From contig JAHALR010000001.1 of assembly GCA_018362895.1 (NCBI GenBank), forward strand, positions 124,001 through 188,000: DNA of 64,000 bases, written 5' to 3'. This document shows, piece by piece, positions 14,216-22,476 of the stretch. The number at the start of each line of letters is the position of its first letter. Positions within the stretch are counted from its first letter, which is position 1. This stretch comes from Clostridium sp. (GTDB lineage: Bacteria; Cyanobacteriota; Vampirovibrionia; Gastranaerophilales; Gastranaerophilaceae). Under the pieces are notes generated by a model. It made no database searches. It was not told the origin of the DNA and saw only the letters and a list, made by a program, of their open reading frames with translations. The translations under genes and the position numbers were made by a program.

Positions 14216-16822
14216 TTATTTGAAGATAATTTCATCTCCGTCAGCATCAACCGTAATCGTATCACCTTCTCTAAATTCTTGAGCAAGAATCTTCTTGGCA
14301 AGAGGATTTTCCACTAATTGTCTTATTGTTCTTTTAAGAGGTCTTGCACCATAGACCGGATTAAAGCCAATTGTAGCAAGCTGTTCTTTAGCGTCATCAG
14401 TGATTTCAAGTTTAATATCCCGTTCGGCAAACAATTTTCTTAAGTTAGCAAAATAGATATCAACAATAGCCTGCAATTGAGGAAGTGTAAGGGCCTTAAA
14501 GAAGACAATTTCATCTATTCTGTTTAAAAATTCCGGCTTGAAATGATCTTTCATCAAATCCATAACCTTGTCTTTTGTTTCTTCAAAGTCTTTTTCTGAA
14601 AGCATAGAGTTCAAACTATTTTCAAGAATAATACTGCTTCCTATATTGCTGGTCATAATAATCAGTGTATTCTTAAAATCAACCACTCTGCCTTTTGAAT
14701 CAGTCAAACGACCGTCATCCAAAATTTGAAGCATTATATTGAACACATCCGGGTGAGCCTTTTCTATTTCATCAAAAAGCACAACTGAATATGGTTTTCT
14801 TCTAACAGCTTCTGTCAGTTGACCGCCTTCATCATATCCGACATAACCCGGAGGCGCTCCAACAAGTCTCGCAACAGAGTGCTTTTCCATATATTCTGAC
14901 ATATCTATTCTTATCAAAGCATCTTCATCATTGAACAAAAATTCTGCAAGAGATTTTGCAAGTTCGGTTTTTCCCACACCTGTCGGCCCAAGAAAAATAA
15001 ATGAACCAATCGGACGTTTGGGATCTTTCAAGCCGGAACGGGCTCGTCTTATAGCATCAGAAACAACCTCAACTGCTTCATCCTGACCTATCACTCTTTT
15101 ATGCAAAGAGTCTTCCATCCTAAGAAGTTTTTGCATTTCACTTTCAACAAGTCTTGAAACTTCTATACCTGTCCATTTGCTAACAACTTCAGCAATGTCA
15201 TCTTCATCAACTTCTTCTTTTAACAACTGATTTTTATGTTTTTCGCCTTCATGTTTTTGAACATTTTCAAGACGTTTGTTAAGTTCAATCAATTTTCCGT
15301 ATTTTAATTCAGCAGCTCTTTCAAGGTCAGCATCACGTTCTGCCAGTTCTATCTGAGCTTTTGTTTTTTCTATTTCCTCTTTTATTGCTGCTTCATCATA
15401 GATGTTACTTTTTTCCATTTCCCACTGTGTTCGTAGTTTAGAAATTTTTTCATCTAAATCATTAATAATTTTACTCAAATTATCTATTTTCTGATTATTT
15501 TCTTCTGAAATATCTTCTTTTTGAATAGCTTTTCTTTCAATTTCAAGCTGCATTTTTTGTCTGACCAGTGAATCTATCTCTTCAGGCATTGAATCGATAT
15601 CTATTCTTAAAGATGAAGCAGCTTCATCGATAAGGTCAATAGCTTTATCAGGCAAGAATCTGTCTGTAATATATCTGTCCGATAATTTTGCAGCAGCAAC
15701 AAGCGCAGCATCTTTAATTCTTATACCATGGTGAACTTCATAACGTTCTTTTAGCCCTCTTAAAATACTTATTGTATCATCAACTGAAGGTTCATCAACC
15801 ATTACAGGCTGGAATCTTCTGGCAAGTGCAGGGTCTTTTTCTATATATTTTCTGTACTCGTTAATAGTTGTTGCACCTACTGTTCTCAAAACACCTCTGG
15901 CAAGAAGAGGTTTCAAGAGGTTTCCTGCATCCATTGAGCCTTCTGTTGCACCTGCCCCTACAACAGTATGAAGTTCATCTATAAAAAGAATTATTTCTCC
16001 GTCTGAAGCTTCAACTTCCTTCAAGACTGCCTTTAATCTTTCTTCGAATTCACCTCTGAATTTAGCACCTGCAACCAGCGCTCCCATATCCAGAGCTATG
16101 AGTTGTGTATTTTTCAAACTTTCAGGAACATCCCCTCTTATTATTCTTTGAGCAAGCCCTTCTACAATAGCAGTTTTACCAACACCAGGTTCACCAATCA
16201 GAACTGGATTGTTTTTTGTTCTTCTGTTTAACACCTGTATAACACGTCTGACTTCTTCATCTCTGCCAATTACAGGATCAAGCTTTCCTCTTTTAGCAAG
16301 CTCTGTGAGATTTTGAGAATATTTTTCAAGAGCCTTAAACTTTTCTTCAGAATCTTTCGAATCCACTTTATTTTGTCCTCTTATTTTTTTCATTTCATTA
16401 AGTATTTTGTTTCTTGTTACTCCAAAACGCTCAAAAAGCGCTTTTACCTTTGAGCCGTCAAAAGCAGTAGCGGCCAAAAGAATATGTTCAATACTAATAT
16501 AAGAATCTTTTAGAGCTTCAGCTTCATTTTGTGCAAGATCAAGAAGTTTTATTGTATCTTGAGATAAATAAAGCTGCTGTGTATTCACCGGCTGTTCAAC
16601 TCTCGGAAAATTATTCAATTCGGACATAACAGAATCTATAAATTGTGGCCTGTTGAGCTTCAATGCTTCCATATAATCAGAAGCTATACTGTCTTTTGAT
16701 TCCAGCATTGCCATAACAATATGCGCAGGCTCAAGCTGTGTGTTTTGAAACTTCGCCATTATTTGTTGAGCAGAAAACATTATTTCCTGAGCCTGATTAG
16801 TAAGTTTATTAAAATCAATCAT
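14216..16822 (-). CDS. clpB: ATP-dependent disaggregase ClpB
   Basis: ClpB is a hexameric AAA+ machine that rescues aggregated proteins with DnaK. Domains in order are the Clp N domain with two repeats (1-150), AAA1 with GEPGVGKTAIVEG, and a coiled-coil M domain (about 400-530). AAA2 with GPTGVGKTELAKS and the C-terminal small domain follow. The full M domain separates it from ClpA/ClpC. I start at the ATG at 16822 (868 residues); an in-frame GTG at 16831 lies inside the SD. The SD (GAGGTG) is in the 3' arm of a strong hairpin directly before the start codon. No CIRCE element is visible. Confidence 0.95.
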   Translation of the reverse strand: MIDFNKLTNQAQEIMFSAQQIMAKFQNTQLEPAHIVMAMLESKDSIASDYMEALKLNRPQFIDSVMSELNNFPRVEQPVNTQQLYLSQDTIKLLDLAQNEAEALKDSYISIEHILLAATAFDGSKVKALFERFGVTRNKILNEMKKIRGQNKVDSKDSEEKFKALEKYSQNLTELAKRGKLDPVIGRDEEVRRVIQVLNRRTKNNPVLIGEPGVGKTAIVEGLAQRIIRGDVPESLKNTQLIALDMGALVAGAKFRGEFEERLKAVLKEVEASDGEIILFIDELHTVVGAGATEGSMDAGNLLKPLLARGVLRTVGATTINEYRKYIEKDPALARRFQPVMVDEPSVDDTISILRGLKERYEVHHGIRIKDAALVAAAKLSDRYITDRFLPDKAIDLIDEAASSLRIDIDSMPEEIDSLVRQKMQLEIERKAIQKEDISEENNQKIDNLSKIINDLDEKISKLRTQWEMEKSNIYDEAAIKEEIEKTKAQIELAERDADLERAAELKYGKLIELNKRLENVQKHEGEKHKNQLLKEEVDEDDIAEVVSKWTGIEVSRLVESEMQKLLRMEDSLHKRVIGQDEAVEVVSDAIRRARSGLKDPKRPIGSFIFLGPTGVGKTELAKSLAEFLFNDEDALIRIDMSEYMEKHSVARLVGAPPGYVGYDEGGQLTEAVRRKPYSVVLFDEIEKAHPDVFNIMLQILDDGRLTDSKGRVVDFKNTLIIMTSNIGSSIILENSLNSMLSEKDFEETKDKVMDLMKDHFKPEFLNRIDEIVFFKALTLPQLQAIVDIYFANLRKLFAERDIKLEITDDAKEQLATIGFNPVYGARPLKRTIRQLVENPLAKKILAQEFREGDTITVDADGDEIIFK

Positions 16823-16873
16823 AAAAAACACCTCACAATAAAAATCTTATATTTTTATTTTAAGGTGTTTTTT
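16823..16873 (-). promoter_or_regulatory. Leader hairpin that sequesters the clpB Shine-Dalgarno (terminator-like, possible RNA thermometer)
   Basis: On the minus strand AAAAAACACCT pairs perfectly over 11 bp with AGGTGTTTTTT, which ends at the base before the clpB ATG. Inside, AATAAAAAT pairs with ATTTTTATT over 9 bp around a 5-nt loop. The AGGTG of the SD is in the 3' arm. The shape also suits an intrinsic terminator for the gene at 16894-17298, with U6 at its end. Confidence 0.65.
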
Positions 16874-16893
16874 CGAAAAGTATATAAAATTAA

Positions 16894-17298
16894 TTATAAT
16901 TTAATTTTTTTATTTTTAGCAATCTGAGCATTAATCTGAAAAGCAGCAAAAAATCTATTTATAAAGCTTTCTTCCTGTCTACCGTCCTTACCAAAGTAGT
17001 TAACAAAAAAAGTAACTGCCTCTCTGCCTTTTCTTTTCAATTTAACAGCAACATTTTGAGAGAGAAATTGTTCTTCTCTGCCGGTATGCAACTCAGGCAA
17101 GTCTCTTCGTGCATCGTATATCTGAGCTTTGATTTTATTTTTTCTGGCAATAACAGCAAGATCTTTTTTAAATTTTTCAAGCTCTTCATAACTTTTTCCT
17201 GGAATTGTTGTATCCACTATTTTTATCAGCCTGTTGATTTTCTTGGGACCCAAAGGATTGATTCCCAATGAGGTTAAAACCCGGTCAAAAGTAATCAT
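16894..17298 (-). CDS. Hypothetical small basic protein upstream of clpB
   Basis: I do not recognise this 134-residue, Lys/Arg-rich protein. It has no signal peptide and no clear membrane segment. Its N-terminus (FDRVLTSLGINPLGPKKINR) and the helical SYEELEKFKKDLAVIARKNK segment look like a soluble cytosolic protein. AAGGAG 6 nt before the ATG gives a firm start. It ends 21 bp before the clpB leader hairpin, which may act as its terminator. Confidence 0.6.
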   Translation of the reverse strand: MITFDRVLTSLGINPLGPKKINRLIKIVDTTIPGKSYEELEKFKKDLAVIARKNKIKAQIYDARRDLPELHTGREEQFLSQNVAVKLKRKGREAVTFFVNYFGKDGRQEESFINRFFAAFQINAQIAKNKKIKL

Positions 17299-17307
17299 TG
17301 TATCTCC

Positions 17308-18186
17308 TTAAATGTTATTAATGTATAAATCAGCCAAGTAGTTCTTAATATCTACATCAATTATTTTATACCTGTCAAAATCTTTTGCAAAGGAAAACAA
17401 ATTTTTTGAAGCAATTATAATAACATTGGTGATATCAATTACCCTTTCATCAATATCAAAAAAAGCCTTGTAATAAACTCTGTCAGATTCATTACCCTTA
17501 AAAACCGCAAGTTGTTTGAATTTTTCTTTATAAAGTTCCAATACAGAATGAAGAAAAGTATTTTCTTTATTTTCAAAATCAGCACTTGAACAAAGATTTG
17601 AAATGAACAAACCTTTAGGCAAAAGTGATTTTTTTATCAAATCAAAATACTCTACACTCAAAAATCTATCATCAATACCATCATCAGAAGCCACATCTAC
17701 AACAATCAAATCATATTTCTTTGTGTTTTCTCTAAGATAGACCAGACCGTCTTGAAGATAAAAATTAGTTATAGAAGAATCTTTAAAATCAAAGTAATTT
17801 TTTGCAATCCCAAAGATATTTTCCTCTATGTCAACAATATCAATGCAATCAAGGTTTTCAAAAAGTTTTTCCCAATCATTAACAATTTTGCCGGTACCAA
17901 AGCCAATCAAAAGAATATTTTTTATATCAGGATTTATCAGATAAGGAAGCGTAAAATAATTTATATAAGGCAGATTGCCTTTATAATACGGAGTATCTAT
18001 AAAACCTGCCTGATATGTATCCTTGTAATGAAGAAAACGCCCGACCTCGTTTTCAACAACTCTGATATTATGAAAATCAGACTGTTTTTCATAAAGAACT
18101 TTATCATCGAAAGTTTTTTCATTGACAATCTTAAGCAACTTTTCATCTGGTTCATGTATAGCTAAATATTCAGGTATGATAATCAT
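17308..18186 (-). CDS. Spermidine synthase-like methyltransferase-fold protein
   Basis: The Rossmann-fold core has ILLIGFGTGKIV (SAM-type glycine motif), IDIVDIEENIFGIAKNYF and YDLIVVDVASDDG, the pattern of spermidine/spermine synthases (SpeE-like). The usual acidic substrate motifs are only partly conserved (VVDVASDDG instead of DSTDP), so it may not use decarboxy-SAM. I start at the ATG at 18186; the longer frame to 18234 would overlap ksgA on the other strand. It is followed 9 bp later by the gene at 16894-17298, probably in one operon. Confidence 0.6.
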   Translation of the reverse strand: MIIIPEYLAIHEPDEKLLKIVNEKTFDDKVLYEKQSDFHNIRVVENEVGRFLHYKDTYQAGFIDTPYYKGNLPYINYFTLPYLINPDIKNILLIGFGTGKIVNDWEKLFENLDCIDIVDIEENIFGIAKNYFDFKDSSITNFYLQDGLVYLRENTKKYDLIVVDVASDDGIDDRFLSVEYFDLIKKSLLPKGLFISNLCSSADFENKENTFLHSVLELYKEKFKQLAVFKGNESDRVYYKAFFDIDERVIDITNVIIIASKNLFSFAKDFDRYKIIDVDIKNYLADLYINNI

Positions 18187-18209
18187 AATTTTTATTGTAA
18201 TATAAAAAA

Positions 18210-19055
18210 ATGAGTGATTATTTTTTAAGAGCAAAACTATTCAAAACCAAAAAGAGACTCGGTCAAAATTTTTTGATTGATGAATCCGTAATTGAACGCA
18301 TAGTTCAAGAAGTCTCAGAAGGTGATACGGTTTTGGAAATAGGTCCAGGAGCCGGTTTCGTAACAGAGAATATTATTAAAAAAGCAAAAAAAGTTTACGC
18401 AGTAGAAATTGATGAAGATGCAATTGAAGCATTACAGCATATTAAAACAGAAAAATTCAATCTCATACACAATGACATCTTAAAAACAGAACTAAAAGAC
18501 CTTGAAGACACAACATTCAAAGTCATTGCAAATATTCCTTATTACATAACCAGCCCGATATTGGCACATTTATTGGGTGAAATAGATGATTTAAACAATG
18601 AAAACAGAAAAAGGATTTCTGAAATAATTTTAATGGTTCAATGGGAAGTTGCTCTAAGGCTTACTGCAAATGAGTCATCACCGTCAAAACAATACGGGCT
18701 GTTATCTATACTCACACAATTTAATGCAAATGTTGAATTGATACAAAAGGTAGGAAGACGCTCTTTTTATCCTTCACCCAAAGTGGATTCTGCACTGGTA
18801 AGAATAAAATTGACTGAAAACCCCAGAGTCAAAACAGATGACTATTCTTTTTTAAAACGAGTAATAAAAGCTGCTTTTGCAACAAGAAGAAAAAATCTAA
18901 AAAACTCGCTGATAAATGGAGGGTTCGACAAAGAAGCAGTTACAACAACATTGAACAATCTAAATATCCCCGAAAATATCAGAGGAGAAACGCTTTCAAT
19001 CGAAAAGCTTGCCGAATTATCTGAGGAGTTAAAAAAGAACAATGTCAAAAATTAA
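18210..19055 (+). CDS. rsmA: 16S rRNA (A1518/A1519) dimethyltransferase
   Basis: RsmA (KsgA) dimethylates two adjacent adenines near the 3' end of 16S rRNA late in 30S assembly. Motifs seen are KKRLGQNFLID, SAM motif I VLEIGPGAGFVTE, motif IV NIPYYITSPIL and the C-terminal RRKNLKNSL. The 281-residue length is normal. The gene overlaps ispE by 14 bp, so the two are translationally coupled. Its start lies 23 bp from the divergent spermidine synthase-like gene. Confidence 0.95.
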   Translation: MSDYFLRAKLFKTKKRLGQNFLIDESVIERIVQEVSEGDTVLEIGPGAGFVTENIIKKAKKVYAVEIDEDAIEALQHIKTEKFNLIHNDILKTELKDLEDTTFKVIANIPYYITSPILAHLLGEIDDLNNENRKRISEIILMVQWEVALRLTANESSPSKQYGLLSILTQFNANVELIQKVGRRSFYPSPKVDSALVRIKLTENPRVKTDDYSFLKRVIKAAFATRRKNLKNSLINGGFDKEAVTTTLNNLNIPENIRGETLSIEKLAELSEELKKNNVKN

Positions 19056-19878
19056 AATTGCAGCACCCGCAAAAATTAACCTTACACTCGAAGTCTTAAA
19101 TAAAAGGAAAGACGGCTTCCATAATATAAAAAGTATAATGCAGGCAATAAGTCTCTATGACTATTTAACAATTCAAACAGAAAACTCTGACAAGATAGAA
19201 ATAAATCTTTCAGGAAATTCCAAGCAAATACCCTATGACGAGAAAAACCTCGTTTATAAAGCTTGTAAGAAATTTTTCGAAAAAGCAAACATTAATAATA
19301 TAAAAGCAGATATTTATATTGAAAAAAATATACCAGTTGAAGCCGGTCTCGCAGGAGGAAGTACCGATGCAGCGGCTGCATTTTTTGGATTAAACAAAAT
19401 TTTTAACACACCATTATCCCATAATGAGTTAGAAGAATTGTGTGCAACACTCGGTTCCGACCTGAATTTTTGTTTGAATGGAGGAACAGCAATTTGCTCA
19501 GGAAGAGGTGAAAAAACAGAACATATTGCAACTCAAACAGAATATTTAACTTTAATAAAACCTCTCGGTTTCGGAATTTCAGCAAAAGAAGCATACACAA
19601 AATTTGCACAGATGAAAAACAAAGAAACGCCGAATTTTACTGATAAATTGGCAGAAGAATTCAACACAAAATTCTTATACAACAGTCTTGAATTAGCTGT
19701 AATCAATGATTATAAAGAATTAATGGAAATAAAAGAAGCTCTTCCCGAAGCTTTAATGTCAGGTTCTGGTCCTACATTTTTTATTCTTGAAAAACATTGC
19801 CCTGTTGAATTTGACAAAGAAAGATTTTTAGTCATAGAAGATTTACACTTCATCACTCACGGAGTTCAAAAAATCTAA
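19042..19878 (+). CDS. ispE: 4-diphosphocytidyl-2-C-methyl-D-erythritol kinase
   Basis: IspE phosphorylates CDP-ME in the MEP isoprenoid pathway. The GHMP kinase motifs are AAPAKINLTLEV (motif 1), VEAGLAGGSTDAAAAF (ATP-binding motif 2) and LMSGSGPTFFIL (motif 3). The length of 278 is typical. It overlaps rsmA, an arrangement seen in many bacteria, and indicates that isoprenoids are made by the MEP route. Confidence 0.94.
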   Translation: MSKIKIAAPAKINLTLEVLNKRKDGFHNIKSIMQAISLYDYLTIQTENSDKIEINLSGNSKQIPYDEKNLVYKACKKFFEKANINNIKADIYIEKNIPVEAGLAGGSTDAAAAFFGLNKIFNTPLSHNELEELCATLGSDLNFCLNGGTAICSGRGEKTEHIATQTEYLTLIKPLGFGISAKEAYTKFAQMKNKETPNFTDKLAEEFNTKFLYNSLELAVINDYKELMEIKEALPEALMSGSGPTFFILEKHCPVEFDKERFLVIEDLHFITHGVQKI

Positions 19879-19967
19879 ATATTAAATATTGTAAACATAT
19901 AAGCTGAAAACATAAAGTTTTTATAAAAAACTCCGATATAAAAAACAGGAAGTCCAAACAGCAATCA

Positions 19968-19995
19968 GCTAATACACAGGGAAAAAGGTGTTAGC
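19968..19995 (+). other. Imperfect hairpin in the leader of the 20013-20342 gene
   Basis: GCTAATACAC (19968-19977) pairs with GTGTTAGC (19988-19995) apart from one bulged T, leaving a purine-rich loop. AAGGAG (20000-20004 region) follows directly, before the ATG at 20013. It does not match a riboswitch class that I know. Confidence 0.35.
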
Positions 19996-20012
19996 CGAAA
20001 AGGAGATTTTGA

Positions 20013-20342
20013 ATGCAGATAAACAGATTAAGTCCTGGTTTACAAGAAGAACTAAAAACAGCCACAAACTATAATACGGCAAGAAATGAAACACTATTTC
20101 AGTATCAAGCAGCAGGTGCTGTTTCAAGCGGCGCATCAGGTAATCAGGGCAACAAAAAAGATGTTGATTTTTCAAAATTGGACACAAGAGACCTGAATAT
20201 TACACCAGAGCAAATAGAAGGACTTCTCGCAGATTTCAGTGATGAAGTTATAAAAGTTTTCTCATCAGACTTAATTCTCGATAACCCGCTCCGTGAACAA
20301 AACAATACTCAAGAAAACGGAACACCAACATTTACAGCATAA
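20013..20342 (+). CDS. Hypothetical small protein
   Basis: I do not recognise this 109-residue, Asn/Gln/Asp-rich protein. It has no signal peptide or membrane segment. The middle (about residues 35-62) is low-complexity with GASGNQGNKKD, then a helical DLNITPEQIEGLLADFSDEV segment. A perfect AAGGAG precedes the ATG. It has its own structured leader and terminator, so it is a well-expressed-looking single gene. Confidence 0.6.
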   Translation: MQINRLSPGLQEELKTATNYNTARNETLFQYQAAGAVSSGASGNQGNKKDVDFSKLDTRDLNITPEQIEGLLADFSDEVIKVFSSDLILDNPLREQNNTQENGTPTFTA

Positions 20343-20368
20343 AAAAAGACCCATTGAGGGTCTTTTTT
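20343..20368. terminator. Bidirectional rho-independent terminator
   Basis: AAAAAGACCC (20343-20352) and GGGTCTTTTT (20358-20367) form a perfect stem around ATTGA, with A and T tracts on both flanks. It serves the convergent genes at 20013-20342 and 20389-20754. Confidence 0.8.
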
Positions 20369-20388
20369 ACTGGAAGTATTATAATCTA

Positions 20389-20754
20389 TTACATAGAATA
20401 TGTAATTAAAGCTTTTACCGAACGTGCTGTATCTTTAACTTCAGACTTTTCTTCACCATTCATTGTTTCTTCAAGCACTTTCAAAACTTCTGTTTTGTCA
20501 TTCAATGAGAGAATTTCATTAATTGCACTCATAGCAACTCTTGCACTCAAATCATTGATACCCTTACCAGCTGATGAAACAACAATTCTCAAAGCTTCGG
20601 GTGAATTTTTTCTGATAAGTGCATGAGCTGTTTTTTCTCTGATTTCATCAATTTCAGAATTTGTTCCAATTTCCTCAAGAACTTGGATAGATTTTGGGTC
20701 TTCATGTTTGCTCAATGCTTCAATAATATTATCAATTCTGTTTGTTTTCATCAT
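20389..20754 (-). CDS. HEAT-repeat-like small protein
   Basis: The 121-residue all-helical protein is built of repeated helix pairs of the HEAT type. Examples are IDNIIEALSKHEDPKSIQVLEEIG, IREKTAHALIRKNSPEALRIVV and ARVAMSAINEILSLNDKTEVL, with the typical Asp/Arg pattern at the turns. HEAT proteins act as protein-binding scaffolds, so no partner can be named. Two adjacent ATGs (20754, 20751) are possible starts. It lies 3 bp after the gene at 20758-21249, so the two form an operon. Confidence 0.55.
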   Translation of the reverse strand: MMKTNRIDNIIEALSKHEDPKSIQVLEEIGTNSEIDEIREKTAHALIRKNSPEALRIVVSSAGKGINDLSARVAMSAINEILSLNDKTEVLKVLEETMNGEEKSEVKDTARSVKALITYSM

Positions 20755-20757
20755 TAC

Positions 20758-21249
20758 CTACGCTTTCAAACTTTCTCTGTATGCATCGTGTTCAGCTCTG
20801 AACATTTCACTCAAATCATCAACAGGATGTTTTAACAGATTGTTTACGCTGTATTGGTTGTTGAATTTAGATGAAACAGACTCAACAAGACCTTTGAAAT
20901 CTAATGAAATTTCTGTATTTTTTGCTTTTTCCCAAGAATTAGCAATGCTGTCTTTTACCTGTCTTCCAAAAGAAATAATAGAATTGATTCTCGAGCGAAA
21001 TGCTTCATTGAATGAATTCATAGAACCAACAACAGCACTAGCTACCATTTTTGACTTATTTGACATTTGTGCAAACGGATTGGAAGAAGAGCTTGTTTCT
21101 TTAGCTTTTGAAGATTCAAAAACATCAGCTGCCAATACATTGCCTTTAAAATTGATACCGAACGGGTTTGAATGAACTTCCTGTCTTTCATCTTTAGACA
21201 TAGGCTTGAACATTCCAAATTTTGTTTGTGAAATTCTTAATTTATCCAT
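20758..21249 (-). CDS. Hypothetical protein with NFKG motif
   Basis: I do not recognise this 163-residue protein. It has a polar, probably disordered N-terminus, and the tetrapeptide NFKG at residues 33-36 (FGINFKGNVL). This motif recurs near the N-terminus of five other unlike proteins in the window. A Ser-rich stretch (KETSSSSNPF) and an amphipathic helical C-terminal half follow. GGAAGG precedes the ATG. It is co-transcribed with the HEAT-like gene downstream. Confidence 0.6.
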   Translation of the reverse strand: MDKLRISQTKFGMFKPMSKDERQEVHSNPFGINFKGNVLAADVFESSKAKETSSSSNPFAQMSNKSKMVASAVVGSMNSFNEAFRSRINSIISFGRQVKDSIANSWEKAKNTEISLDFKGLVESVSSKFNNQYSVNNLLKHPVDDLSEMFRAEHDAYRESLKA

Positions 21250-21277
21250 CTTGCCTTCCTTACTTGCTTACAATAAA

Positions 21278-21296
21278 GGTACCTTCTTAAGGTACC
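21278..21296 (-). terminator. Short hairpin, weak terminator or leader structure
   Basis: GGTACCTT (21278-21285) pairs with AAGGTACC (21289-21296) around a 3-nt loop. On the minus strand TTTATT follows. It lies between the SDR stop and the start of the 20758-21249 gene, so it may end the deoB-SDR unit. Confidence 0.4.
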
Positions 21297-21367
21297 ATTA
21301 TAAAGAAAGAGACTAATCATCTTTTTAGAGGATTTATAGCAGATTCAACTACAACTTTAGTATAAAA

Positions 21368-22114
21368 TTAACCAACGCTCAATCCTGCGCAAAGATTGAC
21401 TGATTGACCTGTCATGCCTTTAGCTTCCTGTGAAATCATGTATTTAACAAGATTTGCAATTTCCTCTGGACGGATGAATCTCCGCTGAGGTATCATATCA
21501 AGCTCTTCTTCATAAGAAAAAGTACTTTCCTCAACCGCATCTTTTGCAAGTTCAGTATCAACCCATCCAGGATTAATCGTATTTATAGTTATGTTATCTT
21601 GCGCAAGCTCTAAGGCAAGAGACTTTGTTAACCCAAGAAATGCTGATTTTGTTAGTGAATATAAAGAAGCGTTCGCCTCCCCGACAACACCGCTAATAGA
21701 TCCAATATTGACAATTCTTCCCCATTTTTGATTTTTCATATGAGTAACAACTGATCTTATAAGCATAAATGGAGCTTCTACATTTAGAGAAAGAAGCCTG
21801 TGTATATCCTCATCAGATGTTTTTTCAATGGGAGAATATACATAATCACCTGCATTATTAACCAGTATATCTATATTTCCAGTAACGGAAAAAAGTTGTT
21901 CCAAAGATTCTGCATTAGCACAACTTAAATCAAGAGCAAAAAAACCAGCAGCATTAATTTCTTTTGCTGTATCTTGAAGACGTTTCTGATTTTTTGCACT
22001 GATAAAAACCTTATATCCCTCTTGAATTAATAACTCAGCAATACTTTTTCCTATTCCTCTTGAAGCACCAGTTACAAGAACTGTTTTTTCAGAACTATTT
22101 ATCATTTTTTTCAT
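21368..22114 (-). CDS. Short-chain dehydrogenase/reductase (FabG-like)
   Basis: This is a classical SDR of 248 residues. The NAD(P)-binding motif is VTGASRGIGKS, NNAG is in ILVNNAGDY, and the catalytic Ser-Tyr-Lys lies in GSISGVVGEANASLYSLTKS. PGWVDTEL follows, as in 3-oxoacyl-ACP reductases. It could be a FabG or a related short-chain alcohol dehydrogenase; there is no fatty-acid gene next to it. Its start overlaps the end of the upstream tandem-repeat gene by ~20 bp, so it is coupled to that gene and to deoB. Confidence 0.8.
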   Translation of the reverse strand: MKKMINSSEKTVLVTGASRGIGKSIAELLIQEGYKVFISAKNQKRLQDTAKEINAAGFFALDLSCANAESLEQLFSVTGNIDILVNNAGDYVYSPIEKTSDEDIHRLLSLNVEAPFMLIRSVVTHMKNQKWGRIVNIGSISGVVGEANASLYSLTKSAFLGLTKSLALELAQDNITINTINPGWVDTELAKDAVEESTFSYEEELDMIPQRRFIRPEEIANLVKYMISQEAKGMTGQSVNLCAGLSVG

Positions 22115-22433
22115 AGTTATATTCCGTTAAAATTTGCACAATAGATTCCATTATAAGAGAAATAATCTCTTTTCTTTCTTCTGTTCCAAGATTTTTGATT
22201 ATCTCAATTGCAGAATGAAGTGAAACATTTTTATCATACCAACGTTTATATTCAATTATCTTATTATCGGCAAGAAGAGAAATCTCTCCATCTTTATTTG
22301 TATTCAATTCAGACATGATAATTTGTATCAAATCCTGAGCAATTTCTTCTCTGACATCTTCATTAAGGCCTTCTAAAAAAGTCATCAAATTACTTAAATC
22401 AGGATCTTTATCATACCAGCGCACGTATTTCAT
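22095..22433 (-). CDS. Tandem RWYDK-repeat protein
   Basis: I do not recognise this family. The protein is two ungapped ~37-residue repeats: residues 3-39 (YVRWYDKDPDLSNLM...) and 62-98 (YKRWYDKNVSLHSAI...). Each has RWYDK, then a Leu-rich helix and a second helix with R(K/E)EI. I start at the ATG at 22433, which begins exactly at repeat 1. A TTG at 22487 would overlap deoB and adds residues outside the repeat. It lies between deoB and an SDR gene on the same strand, overlapping the SDR start. Confidence 0.6.
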   Translation of the reverse strand: MKYVRWYDKDPDLSNLMTFLEGLNEDVREEIAQDLIQIIMSELNTNKDGEISLLADNKIIEYKRWYDKNVSLHSAIEIIKNLGTEERKEIISLIMESIVQILTEYNYEKNDK

Positions 22434-22476
22434 AACACGTAATAAAATATCATAGTTTTTTACATGCGTAAAGAGA

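Noticed and set aside
19968..20012. A c-di-GMP or preQ1 riboswitch before the 20013 gene
   Set aside because: The conserved bases and helix layout of these classes are not present.
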